A DNA stretch of 43,940 nucleotides from Candidatus Ornithomonoglobus merdipullorum (GTDB lineage Bacteria > Bacillota > Clostridia > UBA1381). Positions 8,601-15,254 of this stretch are shown here, in pieces (positions within the stretch are counted from its first letter, which is position 1; the number at the start of each line of letters is the position of its first letter). A program made the translations under genes and the position numbers. The notes below the pieces were generated by a model that was not told where the DNA came from, did no database searches, and worked only from the letters and a program-made list of their open reading frames with translations. The stretch covers positions 1-43,940 of the forward strand of contig DVNB01000106.1 of assembly GCA_018714695.1 (NCBI GenBank), read 5' to 3'.

Positions 8601-10451
8601 TATGAGGATGGATCGCTTGATGAGACCGCCGATAACGGCATCAAGTGGGGCAGACTTGCATATAACTTCTCGAACGGAAGCTATGCCGATAACGGAATGA
8701 AGGCAGACATAACGGATATAGTAAAGAATAACGGCATAACAACGCTCAATGCTTCGATAGACGTGCTTTCCTATTGGTGGGGCGGCAATCAGGCGGTATT
8801 CAGAGCCGTTGTGACGGATGCCGGCGGGAATGCAAAGAACACATATCCGCTCGGAACAGCGCCGGAGGATCTCACTGATAAGGACGGAACATATGTGAGC
8901 GTAAGCGGCTCGGCTGAGATAGAGTACGAGGAGACGGATATCATTTATCTTGTTGTAACGCATCCGAGCGGAACGCATGCATACGACAATCTAGTGATCT
9001 GGATGGACGGTTCGGAGCTGCCGGTAAACGACAGTCTGAAGATCGCCTCGCCTGTACTCAATGAGGACGGAAACGGCGGATACATAACAGCCTCAAACGG
9101 AGCCGAAACTGCTTCGGCGATCACGGTGTATGTCGCCCGGTACAATGACGACGGAACGCTCGCAGCGCTCAGTCTAACACCTGCTGAGATACAGGCAGGA
9201 GCCGAAAACGTGAGAATAGACTTTGAGGCGGCAGAGGGGGATACCGTATTCGTATGGGACAGAGCTATGAGACCTCTTACGGATAAGACTGTGCTTGAGG
9301 CAAGCGTATGGGTAGCAGGCTGGGGCAGTGCTCAGCAGCAGTATATGGAGAGCGACATGCCCTCCACCCCGCTTGACGGTAGCGTTATAAGACAGGTAAT
9401 AAGAATGTCCACGGGCGGTGACTATATGAAGCTCACATTCTCGAACTATTACGGCAAGAGCGATCTCGTGCTTGACTCGGTGCATATCGCTGATTCGCTT
9501 GGCAGCGGTATGATAGATCTTGCAACGGATACGGCAGTGACCTTCGGCGGCAGTGAGAGCGTGACTATCCCGGCAGGACAGACGGTAGAGTCTGACGTTA
9601 TATGCTACAGTGTTCCCGATCTCGGAAGCATTGCAATGACGATAAAGGCTGCGGAGGTCCCCGATGAGGTGACCGGACATTCCGGCGCAAGGACTACGAC
9701 GTATATAAAGAGCGGCGCAACGGTTTCCGATGCATCCATGATAGGTGCTGAGACGAATGAGCACTGGTACTTCGCATCGGAGATAGATGTTCTTAAGGAT
9801 GCGGAATACGCTGTTGTAGCATGTCTCGGAGACTCGATAACCGACGGACGCGGCTGTACAACCAATGCTAACGATCGATGGACCGATGTTCTCATGGAAC
9901 GAATGAAGGATGCGGGAATGAAGCTCACCGTCGTAAACGATGGTATAGGCGGAAATGCGATCAACAACTGGGGGCTCGGTGAGAGCGGACGTGACCGTTA
10001 CGAGAACGAAGTCAAAAACCGCACCGGGATAAAATATCTCATAGTCCTCGAGGGAATAAACGACATCGGCGGAAGAACAGAGGACGTTTTTGAAGGCGAT
10101 ATGTCGAAATGTCCCGAGGATGGAAAGATAACCACCGGTATAATTGAGGCATATCAGGAGATAATCGACAAAGCGCACGAGCAGGGCATAAAGGTGATCG
10201 GCGGAACGATACTTCCGTGCGGAAACAACGATTACTATAACGAGACCATGGAGGAAATGCGTCAGACCATAAATGCGTGGATACGCGAGGAAGGCAATTT
10301 TGACGCGGTGATCGATTTTGATGCCGTTATGAGCGATCCTGACGATCCAACAAAGATGAAGGCGGAATACGATTCAGGCGACGGACTGCATCCCGGTCCG
10401 GCAGGCTACAGAGCAATGGGCGAATGCATCGATCTTGCACTGTTCGATTGA
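2601..10451 (+). CDS. Giant secreted GH115 xylan alpha-1,2-glucuronidase with C-terminal SGNH esterase
   Basis: A 2,616-residue protein that should remove (4-O-methyl)glucuronic acid from xylan and carries a second hydrolase. The start follows AGGAGG (2585-2590). Order: signal peptide (1-29); two beta-sandwich modules (about 30-210 and 215-385); Pro/Thr/Glu linker; GH115 (about 412-1080) with family stretches WPAMWSNVF, GTSHHEPM, TIGMRGEAD, CDDNFGN and YYHFDYHG; GH115 C-terminal beta domain (about 1217-1380); another sandwich module (1479-1629); three tandem 'WWG' modules (1630-2135); the recurring domain (2147-2230); an SGNH-associated beta-sandwich (2234-2400); and an SGNH catalytic domain (2404-2616). 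The SGNH blocks are intact: Ser2412 in GDSITDG, Gly2450/Gly2451, Asn2487 in GINDIGG, Asp2594 and His2597 in DGLHPG. Acetylxylan esterase activity is inferred. GH115 enzymes are usually under 1,000 residues. It is transcribed alone, between a shared-box promoter and a strong terminator. Confidence 0.92.
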   Translation: MKMKKFVALVSAVSMLGSAFTALPLTAGAEGSETVFYEQDFEELGAQTLLEHKLDTEEAVNAVKDDYTDMVVSGEPAVLTWTDAGGGSMNMNDVQGRYNSAGIRYDITELVAGKSGKLTITADVRGGYGEVFEDAGRVGFMNETQAAAADSSGSSNGFMYNFPAATVGTQNSGDFTTISYTANSIPEYDTNLYFFIGITKPDMNVKNVRLTLEDESAGDSRITPFSRFYSMTSSITSDTRDGMTGNYLALKHSNEGTDPGQGVVIDLSGSGIENGEKLDISFDIATDSENLGHLQTFVVSDTSVESLTGTEGFLRTVTASGGENGWVAQSNGGYENTFYSSANYHVSYTVDQVTLDEGENPYLCIMNNNPTIYIDNIMVSPAAAEPDPDETPESASPVPTASAPVGTPAAGDFVIADVNGVTDIYIDSAGADYDGISLVAEAFANDVTLVSGQTPDIVTDAAQLGSTAIIAGTTADANIQALVSSSKIDVSDIEGKNEVYKIQYVEEPMDGVDKAVVIAGSDKRGTIYGIFHISELIGVSPWVYWGDALPEQKSGIVLSADELNTTSKEPSVRFRGIFLNDEYPNLTKWSKNTFGGYNHNFYQQVFELILRLKGNYLWPAMWSNVFNKEGIAGLSAEQAEGFDSLESARLADKYGVLMGTSHHEPMHRAGMEWGQEYKNYLTAEDAALGSGATWDYFNYAYALDKFWDDGFKRSKDFETVTTIGMRGEADSSLAGGLATNVENLENVISSQLEIIEKYGKSDAPTMLALYKEVEEYWYGGEENGEHVPGLKEWSVNGKNPLDDTIIMLCDDNFGNLRSVPQPDEIDRPGGWGLYYHFDYHGAPTDYRWVSSTPLEKIWENLTRAYEYKMDDLWIVNVGDLKPHELEISYFLDLAYDYDAWKDENKIEEYTREWTEQQFGYEGVSEETVNEIAELQLDYLKLNGTRRPEIVYNTTYSVTDANEVYNYIDKANSIYDRAYELLERIPERIKDSYYQIVLYQAAGSANVNLMSLYSALNGMYSSAGSVLANKYAVLVNECIERDTQMQDYYNNTMSGGKWKDMMSDELAHIGCTSWDLTKWAYPSAVYVSPSADASLIVNVDGTRTAAKAGGTVSLPTFTSTNKEAYAITVSNGGKNKFNYTAQANVDWIVLSKASGTIYSGDTIGVSIDWSKLTEDSTGTVTISGADGSVTVNVTADVIDVSGLDSMTFVGRDGMTAIEAEHYASSNGNWITIDNYGKTLSTIKTKPFNVDYNVDNAPYVEYKVMADEAGDYTLKVYATPSNPTTTSGDVRYAVGINGGKAVEYSSLEDGFLAGDHGTRWGNGVLVNIHEDTVTVSLNAGVNTIRIYQLSSGFSLQKLALAAPGVSFGNAYTGPEESWYVGADDAQKALVHFSPEDTMNIPGVIEDSGKKVIVTAESDYLITAPEGTVISLDGVPIDTIANPDGTMETTLSQGEYTITYTGEGPVEFEALDSTPGVIINHPMSTEAEFAAAAAGYVNRVDGNDDKRVVSFADDSMNYTTSGLYTSSGFKYDITARVRKAIEEYGAGTEFTLSMDIKGKIGGNGTPAIGFMAGGATVASTPITGVVNESGFTKVTCKTTFSSTDDLAFFVYTGEPTVYVKNISVTFPAPQEVELFDHKSDDDWDNYVVYDETNENAVLTNNGSSLSAEFHTADGWSADNGIKIDVTDYVKKCDNGGKFGVELTFTCWYWGGSVSAFLEDQNGENKVILAEQATDTSNPPEDNTITISGSAAYSYSENERTYLCITQMSDNHQYKEIKFTGMQTPGGGDDPTETVPPTETEDPTEKNMIFTHGDAADWAAYTIYDETNTAASRTEGEQLQIAYSGSDTPDDEKAHEWDTNNGIKIDITDAVTGSGASKLGASADVLSWWWGETAARLFIEVVSGTDTKIITLDETAGSENGTALTLSGEGSVSYADGDKIYLCVTHPSGTQQYDNISLWSYEGGGDPDATPGPTEPVPEPTPDTRIVVFSDDFSDESEADRYAPYEDGSLDETADNGIKWGRLAYNFSNGSYADNGMKADITDIVKNNGITTLNASIDVLSYWWGGNQAVFRAVVTDAGGNAKNTYPLGTAPEDLTDKDGTYVSVSGSAEIEYEETDIIYLVVTHPSGTHAYDNLVIWMDGSELPVNDSLKIASPVLNEDGNGGYITASNGAETASAITVYVARYNDDGTLAALSLTPAEIQAGAENVRIDFEAAEGDTVFVWDRAMRPLTDKTVLEASVWVAGWGSAQQQYMESDMPSTPLDGSVIRQVIRMSTGGDYMKLTFSNYYGKSDLVLDSVHIADSLGSGMIDLATDTAVTFGGSESVTIPAGQTVESDVICYSVPDLGSIAMTIKAAEVPDEVTGHSGARTTTYIKSGATVSDASMIGAETNEHWYFASEIDVLKDAEYAVVACLGDSITDGRGCTTNANDRWTDVLMERMKDAGMKLTVVNDGIGGNAINNWGLGESGRDRYENEVKNRTGIKYLIVLEGINDIGGRTEDVFEGDMSKCPEDGKITTGIIEAYQEIIDKAHEQGIKVIGGTILPCGNNDYYNETMEEMRQTINAWIREEGNFDAVIDFDAVMSDPDDPTKMKAEYDSGDGLHPGPAGYRAMGECIDLALFD
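7488..9006 (+). repeat. Three tandem 'WWG' beta-sandwich modules in the GH115 protein
   Basis: Three diverged copies of about 150 residues (near 7488-7938, 8007-8480 and 8545-9006) are separated by Pro/Thr/Glu-rich linkers. Each has an Asn-Gly-(Ile/Met)-Lys-x-Asp-(Val/Ile)-Thr strand, then an aromatic patch (WYWGG, WWWGE or YWWGG), then a hydrophobic IYLCV-type strand, and the last two end PSGTQQYDN or PSGTHAYDN. Two more copies are in the next gene. I do not recognise a named CBM family. A carbohydrate-binding role is inferred from the aromatic patch and the context. Confidence 0.7.
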
Positions 10452-10489
10452 GTTGATATTTTGTCGGATATATCTGAAAAACAGAATCA

Positions 10490-10526
10490 CAAAACCGAAG
10501 CTTGCGTGCTTCGGTTTTGCAGTTTT
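10490..10526 (+). terminator. Strong intrinsic terminator after the GH115 gene
   Basis: CAAAACCGAAGC (10490-10501) and GCTTCGGTTTTG (10508-10519) form a perfect 12-bp stem with a 6-nt loop, followed by CAGTTTTATA. The stem's own T-run plus the following TTTT serve as the U-tract. Confidence 0.88.
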
Positions 10527-10563
10527 ATATAATTTATATAAAAATAATAGAGAAAACGATTAA

Positions 10564-10600
10564 TTTGTTAATGGACATTAACGATATAAAGCTATATAAT
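10564..10600 (+). promoter_or_regulatory. Promoter of the GH43-SGNH / GH43-CE1 operon with shared box
   Basis: TTTGTTAATG (10564-10573) overlaps a good -35, TGGACA (10572-10577), which is 17 bp from a perfect TATAAT (10595-10600). Box-to--10 offset is 31 bp, identical to four other promoters here. The 5' leader is about 28 nt. Confidence 0.8.
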
Positions 10601-10635
10601 AAAATCGTATAAAAAGAATTACAGGAGGGATTTAG

Positions 10636-13600
10636 ATGAAAAAAATTGCAAGCGCGATATTGTCGTTGACGGTTGCCGGAGGATGCTTTACCGGATTTAA
10701 CGGTGCTCTGGCACAGGATGGTACGAGCGAGCTTGTCACAAACGGCGGTTTCGAGTCCGGGACTACAGATCCGTGGCTGAGCTTCTGCGGTTCGGAAATT
10801 GAGGTGTCAAACGAGGAATATCACGGGGGAGAGCGTTCGATGAAGATAACCGGCCGTGAGGCTGCGAATTCGGGCGCGATAATCGATCTTTCCGGAGGAA
10901 GTATCACTCCGGGGGCTACGTACAAAATAAGTGCATGGGTAAAGTATAATGAGGGACCCGATATATTGTCGTATAACATTATAATGATCGGAAATGACAG
11001 CAGCGCCAACGCGTCATATAAGCCTGTGGCGACCGCTGCGGCGCAGAAGGGTGAATGGACACTTATAGAAACAAGTTATACTGTACCGGACGATCTTGAC
11101 ACGACATCCTTGGCGCAGTTCTATTTTGAAACTCAGACGGAGGATGATAACATCTATTATGATTTTTATGTCGATGATGTATCTATAGAACTGGAGAGTG
11201 TGAGTGATGCAAAGCTCGCACTTGCAAAGACACCCGGAAGGGCAAATCCGCTCATGGGCTATGATTTCGGTGCGGATCCGTTTGCGATGGAGTATAACGG
11301 AAGACTTTACGTTTATATGACTGCCGACGCATTCACCGAGGAGGTAGACGGTGAGCCGGGCGCGAATTCATACGGACAGATACATACGATAAAGGTGATC
11401 TCGTCCGAGGATCTTATAAACTGGACCGATCATGGTGAGATACCTGTAGGCGGCAGAGTGCTTGAAAACGGCACCGCAAAATGGGCAACGAACTCATGGG
11501 CGCCTTCGGTGGTCCATAAGACGATAAACGGCGAGGAGAAGTTTTTCCTTTACTTTGCCGACAACGGCTCGGGTATAGGAGTGCTTGTTTCGGATTCTCC
11601 GACAGGACCGTTTACCGATCCTATAGGCGGACCGATCGTAAACGGAGATACCCCGGGCGCGCAGGGAGTTGTGTGGATGTTTGATCCGGCTGTATACATA
11701 GACGATGACGGTTCGGCATACATGTATTTCGGCGGCGGTATCCCGGCGCAGTCGGGCGGTACGAGTCTGCCGGAGGATATTTTGCATCCGAGATCGTCAA
11801 GGGTCATAAAGCTTGGAGATGATATGATAAGTACCGAGGGTGAGGCTGTAATGATAGATGCCCCGGGAATACTTGAGGACAGCGGCATGCATAAGTATGG
11901 TGACACGTATTATTACTCATACTGCACAAATTTTGATGTGCAGAATTACGAGGACACTGACGGAACGAAATATCCGTCGGGAACGATATGCTATATGACA
12001 AGTGACAGCCCTATGGGGCCGTTCACGTATCGCGGCTCTGTGCTTGACAATATGTACGGATTTTTCGGTATGGGCGGGAACAATCACCATGCCATCTTTG
12101 AGTTCAAGGACAGCTATTATATGATTTATCATGCACGCACGCTTGAAAAGGCTATGGGTTATGATAACAAGGACTGCCGTTCGACTCATATAAACAAAGT
12201 GGAGTTTAATGAGGACGGCACAATGCAGCCGGTAATTGCAGATTATATCGGAGACCCGATAGAAGGTGTCACCATTGATGCAGGAAACAGATTAGAGGCG
12301 GAAACCATAGCCTACGGTACGGATATAAGTGTAGAGAGAATGGATGAGGCCGGAAATTCTAAGGTGACAGGCATAACTAACGGCAGCTGGACTTCTGCTG
12401 CAAACGTCGATTTCTGCTCGGGTGAGCTTGCATATATCTCGGCGAGAGTGTTCGGAAAGACGGGCGGTACAGTTGAGGTAAGATATGACAGTGTGAACGG
12501 CGAGACAGCCGGAACGATAAATATCGCTCCGTCAGATGACTGGCAGACGGTGAACGCGGTGATAACGCCGGCATCGGGAGTGCATGATCTGTATTTCGTA
12601 TTTAAAGGCGAGGACGGTTCGGAGCTTTTCGATGTGGACTGCTGGCAGTTCAGTGAGGATGCGCCGATAGATCAGCCGTCAGAAGATCCAGGTGAGACAG
12701 GGCACAAAGTGCTTTTTGAGGATGATTTTTCAACCGATGATAACGCTGCGCTGTACGCTGAGTATACCAAGGACACACTTGACAGTGAAAACAGCGGTAT
12801 TATGTATGAAAAGCTTGTTCACAAATTTGTGAATGATTGGGGCGATAGCCACGGTATGAGGATGGATATAACTTCGATCGTAACGGAAAACGATGTGACT
12901 TCGGTAGGGGCGTCGGCATTGATGGGCAGCTACTATTGGGGCACTTCAGATGAGCTTGTGACGGCAAGAATGGTGATAGAGGTCACAGATGCGGAAGGAA
13001 ATGTAAAGAACACATACAGCCTCGACGAGAAGCCGGATTCGTACGATGAGCTTGATTTTGCTGATGGCAGGGCGGAGGTGCAGCTCTCGGGAGAAACAAA
13101 CATATCGTATCAAGACGGAGACAGCATTTACCTCTGCATAATAAACGGCACAGGCTATCAGGATTATGATAATATAAGCATCTGGACAAATGAGGGCGGT
13201 CCTACGGATCAGCCGGGTGAGACGGAACAGCCCGGACAGGATACAAGAGTGATCATATTTAATGATGATTTTTCATCACAGGATGATATAGACAGATATG
13301 AGCCTTATGCCGAAGGAACGCTGAGCGAAAGCGCGGACGCGCCGAGCGGTATTGACTACGGCGCGCTCGTATATAATTTTGCGGATGGCTGGGGCGATGA
13401 TCATGGCATGAGAATGGATATAACCGATATAGTTAAAGACAATTCTCTCGACAGCTTCGGTGTGAACGCGAAATTCGGCAGTTATTATTGGGGCACATCA
13501 GATGCTGATCTGGCAAAAGTGTCTATGTCGATAGAGATCGCAGCGTCTGACGGAACCGTAAAGGATACAACGGAGCTGTGTTCTATGCCGGACAGTTATG

Positions 13601-15198
13601 CTGATTTGACCTTTAACAACAACAGAGCAGAGGTCTATCTGATGGGCGAGCTCGGAGAAAACGAGCTTTCATATGATGACGGAGATACGATATACCTCTG
13701 CATAAAACATGGCAGCGGCAGACACGATTATGATGATATTACTATCTGGACGCGCGGCGGCGCTGAGGAGCCGGACAAGACCGTAAAGGTATACACACCG
13801 TATCTTGACGGCAGCGAGGCTGTAGTTACTGTTACGAATACAATGGATACATCAGCAGAGCTGCGTGTATATGCGGCGGAATATGACGGAGAGTCGCTTA
13901 AGGGCATTACGTCTGCTTCCGCATCGGTAGAACCCGGAGCGGTGAACCGCGAGATAAGAGTTGCGGCAAAGGCCGGTGACGCTATATATGTATGGAATGA
14001 GGAGCAGCAGCCGTACCGTGAAGAGACAGTGCTTGAGGAACAGTCGATGATCACCTCGTGGACGACGGCACAGATGGAGTTCCGCGACGAGATAAACCCG
14101 TCTACACCGCTTACGGGAAGCACTATAAGACAGGTCGTAAAGCTTTCGGAGACGGGAGACAATATGCAGCTTACGCTGTCGAATGAGTACGGCAAGGAGC
14201 CGCTTGTTATAGATGCTCTGCATTTCGCAAAGCCGCTCGATGGCAGCATGATCGATATTGCGACCGATACGGCGGTAACGTTCAACGGCAGCGAGAGCGT
14301 AACGATCCCCGCCGGTGAAACGATAGTGAGCGATCCTGTTATGTTTGACGCGGGCGAGGACGGAAAAATAGCGGTGACGATGCATATTGCTGGCGCGCCG
14401 CAGATGATAACGGGACATGAGGTATCGCTTACAACAACGTATATAAGAAACGGCGGCACAGTCTCGGATATTTCGATGATAGGCAGCGAGACCAACGAGG
14501 AATGGTTCTTTATATCATCGATAGACGTTATGCAGGATGCGGACAACGGTGTTATTGTATGTCTGGGGGATTCTATAACGGATGGCGTGGGCGCATCCTC
14601 TGCGGCAAATACATGGCCGGCTCTTTTGAACGAAAGGCTCAATGCTGATCCTGAGACAGCAGGGCTGTCGGTAGTAAATCAGGGTATCGGCGGCAACAAG
14701 GTCAACGGCTACAGCTGGGGTGACAGGGCAAGATGGAGATATGAGCGCGATGTGCTTGGACAGAAGGGTGTGAAGTACCTCATAATCCTTGAAGGTATAA
14801 ACGACATCGGCGGAAGAAGCGAGGACATAAACGGTGAATACGACGGTGCAAGCACTGACGGAACGCTTACGGGAGGCATCATCGACGCTTATCAGGAGAT
14901 AATCGATGCTGCGCACGAGCAAGGCATAAAGGTCATAGGTGCTACGATACTTCCGTGCGGAAAGAGCGGCTATTATGAGCAGGGCGGAGAAGGAATGGAG
15001 GCAATGCGTCAGAAGCTCAATGCGTGGATCAGGACAGAGGGGAATTTTGATGCCGTTATCGATTTTGATGCGATAACAGCCGATCCGGAGAATCCGCTGT
15101 ATCTGCTTGACGAATATGACTGCGGCGATGGGCTCCATCCCGGCGACGCAGGATATAAGGCGATGGCGGACTCGATCGATCTGGGACTTTTTAAATAA
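10636..15198 (+). CDS. Secreted GH43 (arabinoxylan arabinofuranohydrolase type)-CBM6-SGNH esterase
   Basis: A 1,520-residue protein behind AGGAGG (10623-10628). Order: signal peptide (1 to about 27); CBM4/9-like module (30-190); GH43 five-blade domain (about 205-540) with Asp214 (FGADPFAME), Asp350 (FDPAVYIDD) and Glu414 (ILEDSGMHKY); CBM6 (554-675); two 'WWG' modules (690-1040); the recurring domain (1049-1135); SGNH-associated sandwich (1136-1300); SGNH domain (1306-1520) with Ser1313, Asp1498 and His1501. The GH43-CBM6 half closely follows the Bacillus XynD/AXH-m2,3 pattern (probably subfamily 29), so removal of arabinofuranose from arabinoxylan is the likely activity. The C-terminal third parallels that of the GH115 protein (shared HEQGIKVIG and LPCG stretches), so the two share a duplicated esterase cassette. 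The next gene starts 56 bp downstream with no own promoter visible. Confidence 0.9.
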   Translation: MKKIASAILSLTVAGGCFTGFNGALAQDGTSELVTNGGFESGTTDPWLSFCGSEIEVSNEEYHGGERSMKITGREAANSGAIIDLSGGSITPGATYKISAWVKYNEGPDILSYNIIMIGNDSSANASYKPVATAAAQKGEWTLIETSYTVPDDLDTTSLAQFYFETQTEDDNIYYDFYVDDVSIELESVSDAKLALAKTPGRANPLMGYDFGADPFAMEYNGRLYVYMTADAFTEEVDGEPGANSYGQIHTIKVISSEDLINWTDHGEIPVGGRVLENGTAKWATNSWAPSVVHKTINGEEKFFLYFADNGSGIGVLVSDSPTGPFTDPIGGPIVNGDTPGAQGVVWMFDPAVYIDDDGSAYMYFGGGIPAQSGGTSLPEDILHPRSSRVIKLGDDMISTEGEAVMIDAPGILEDSGMHKYGDTYYYSYCTNFDVQNYEDTDGTKYPSGTICYMTSDSPMGPFTYRGSVLDNMYGFFGMGGNNHHAIFEFKDSYYMIYHARTLEKAMGYDNKDCRSTHINKVEFNEDGTMQPVIADYIGDPIEGVTIDAGNRLEAETIAYGTDISVERMDEAGNSKVTGITNGSWTSAANVDFCSGELAYISARVFGKTGGTVEVRYDSVNGETAGTINIAPSDDWQTVNAVITPASGVHDLYFVFKGEDGSELFDVDCWQFSEDAPIDQPSEDPGETGHKVLFEDDFSTDDNAALYAEYTKDTLDSENSGIMYEKLVHKFVNDWGDSHGMRMDITSIVTENDVTSVGASALMGSYYWGTSDELVTARMVIEVTDAEGNVKNTYSLDEKPDSYDELDFADGRAEVQLSGETNISYQDGDSIYLCIINGTGYQDYDNISIWTNEGGPTDQPGETEQPGQDTRVIIFNDDFSSQDDIDRYEPYAEGTLSESADAPSGIDYGALVYNFADGWGDDHGMRMDITDIVKDNSLDSFGVNAKFGSYYWGTSDADLAKVSMSIEIAASDGTVKDTTELCSMPDSYADLTFNNNRAEVYLMGELGENELSYDDGDTIYLCIKHGSGRHDYDDITIWTRGGAEEPDKTVKVYTPYLDGSEAVVTVTNTMDTSAELRVYAAEYDGESLKGITSASASVEPGAVNREIRVAAKAGDAIYVWNEEQQPYREETVLEEQSMITSWTTAQMEFRDEINPSTPLTGSTIRQVVKLSETGDNMQLTLSNEYGKEPLVIDALHFAKPLDGSMIDIATDTAVTFNGSESVTIPAGETIVSDPVMFDAGEDGKIAVTMHIAGAPQMITGHEVSLTTTYIRNGGTVSDISMIGSETNEEWFFISSIDVMQDADNGVIVCLGDSITDGVGASSAANTWPALLNERLNADPETAGLSVVNQGIGGNKVNGYSWGDRARWRYERDVLGQKGVKYLIILEGINDIGGRSEDINGEYDGASTDGTLTGGIIDAYQEIIDAAHEQGIKVIGATILPCGKSGYYEQGGEGMEAMRQKLNAWIRTEGNFDAVIDFDAITADPENPLYLLDEYDCGDGLHPGDAGYKAMADSIDLGLFK
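12706..13755 (+). repeat. Two tandem 'WWG' modules in the GH43-SGNH protein
   Basis: Copies near 12706-13194 and 13246-13755 share DHGMRMDIT or SHGMRMDIT, SYYWGTSD and an IYLCI strand, with a D/Q/P/G/E-rich linker between them. They match the GH115 modules in order of motifs but have YYWG where those have a Trp-rich patch. They lie between CBM6 and the esterase cassette. Confidence 0.68.
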
Positions 15199-15204
15199 GA
15201 CTTA

Positions 15205-15230
15205 TACGGGCGGTAGGATAGCCGCCCGTA
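15205..15230 (+). other. Intercistronic hairpin between the GH43-SGNH and GH43-CE1 genes
   Basis: TACGGGCGG (15205-15213) and CCGCCCGTA (15222-15230) form a perfect, GC-rich 9-bp stem with an 8-nt loop. No T-run follows; the next bases lead straight into AAAAAGGAG, the ribosome-binding site of the next gene. It is more likely an mRNA-stabilising, processing or partial-termination element than a full terminator. Confidence 0.6.
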
Positions 15231-15254
15231 CACATAAAAAGGAGTTGAAACTAT

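Noticed and set aside
9174-10178. Open frame on the - strand (about 334 codons) opposite the SGNH domain, with a similar one opposite the second SGNH cassette
   Set aside because: The repetition reflects the similarity of the sense-strand cassettes. The translations have no domain pattern and the sense frames have intact catalytic motifs.
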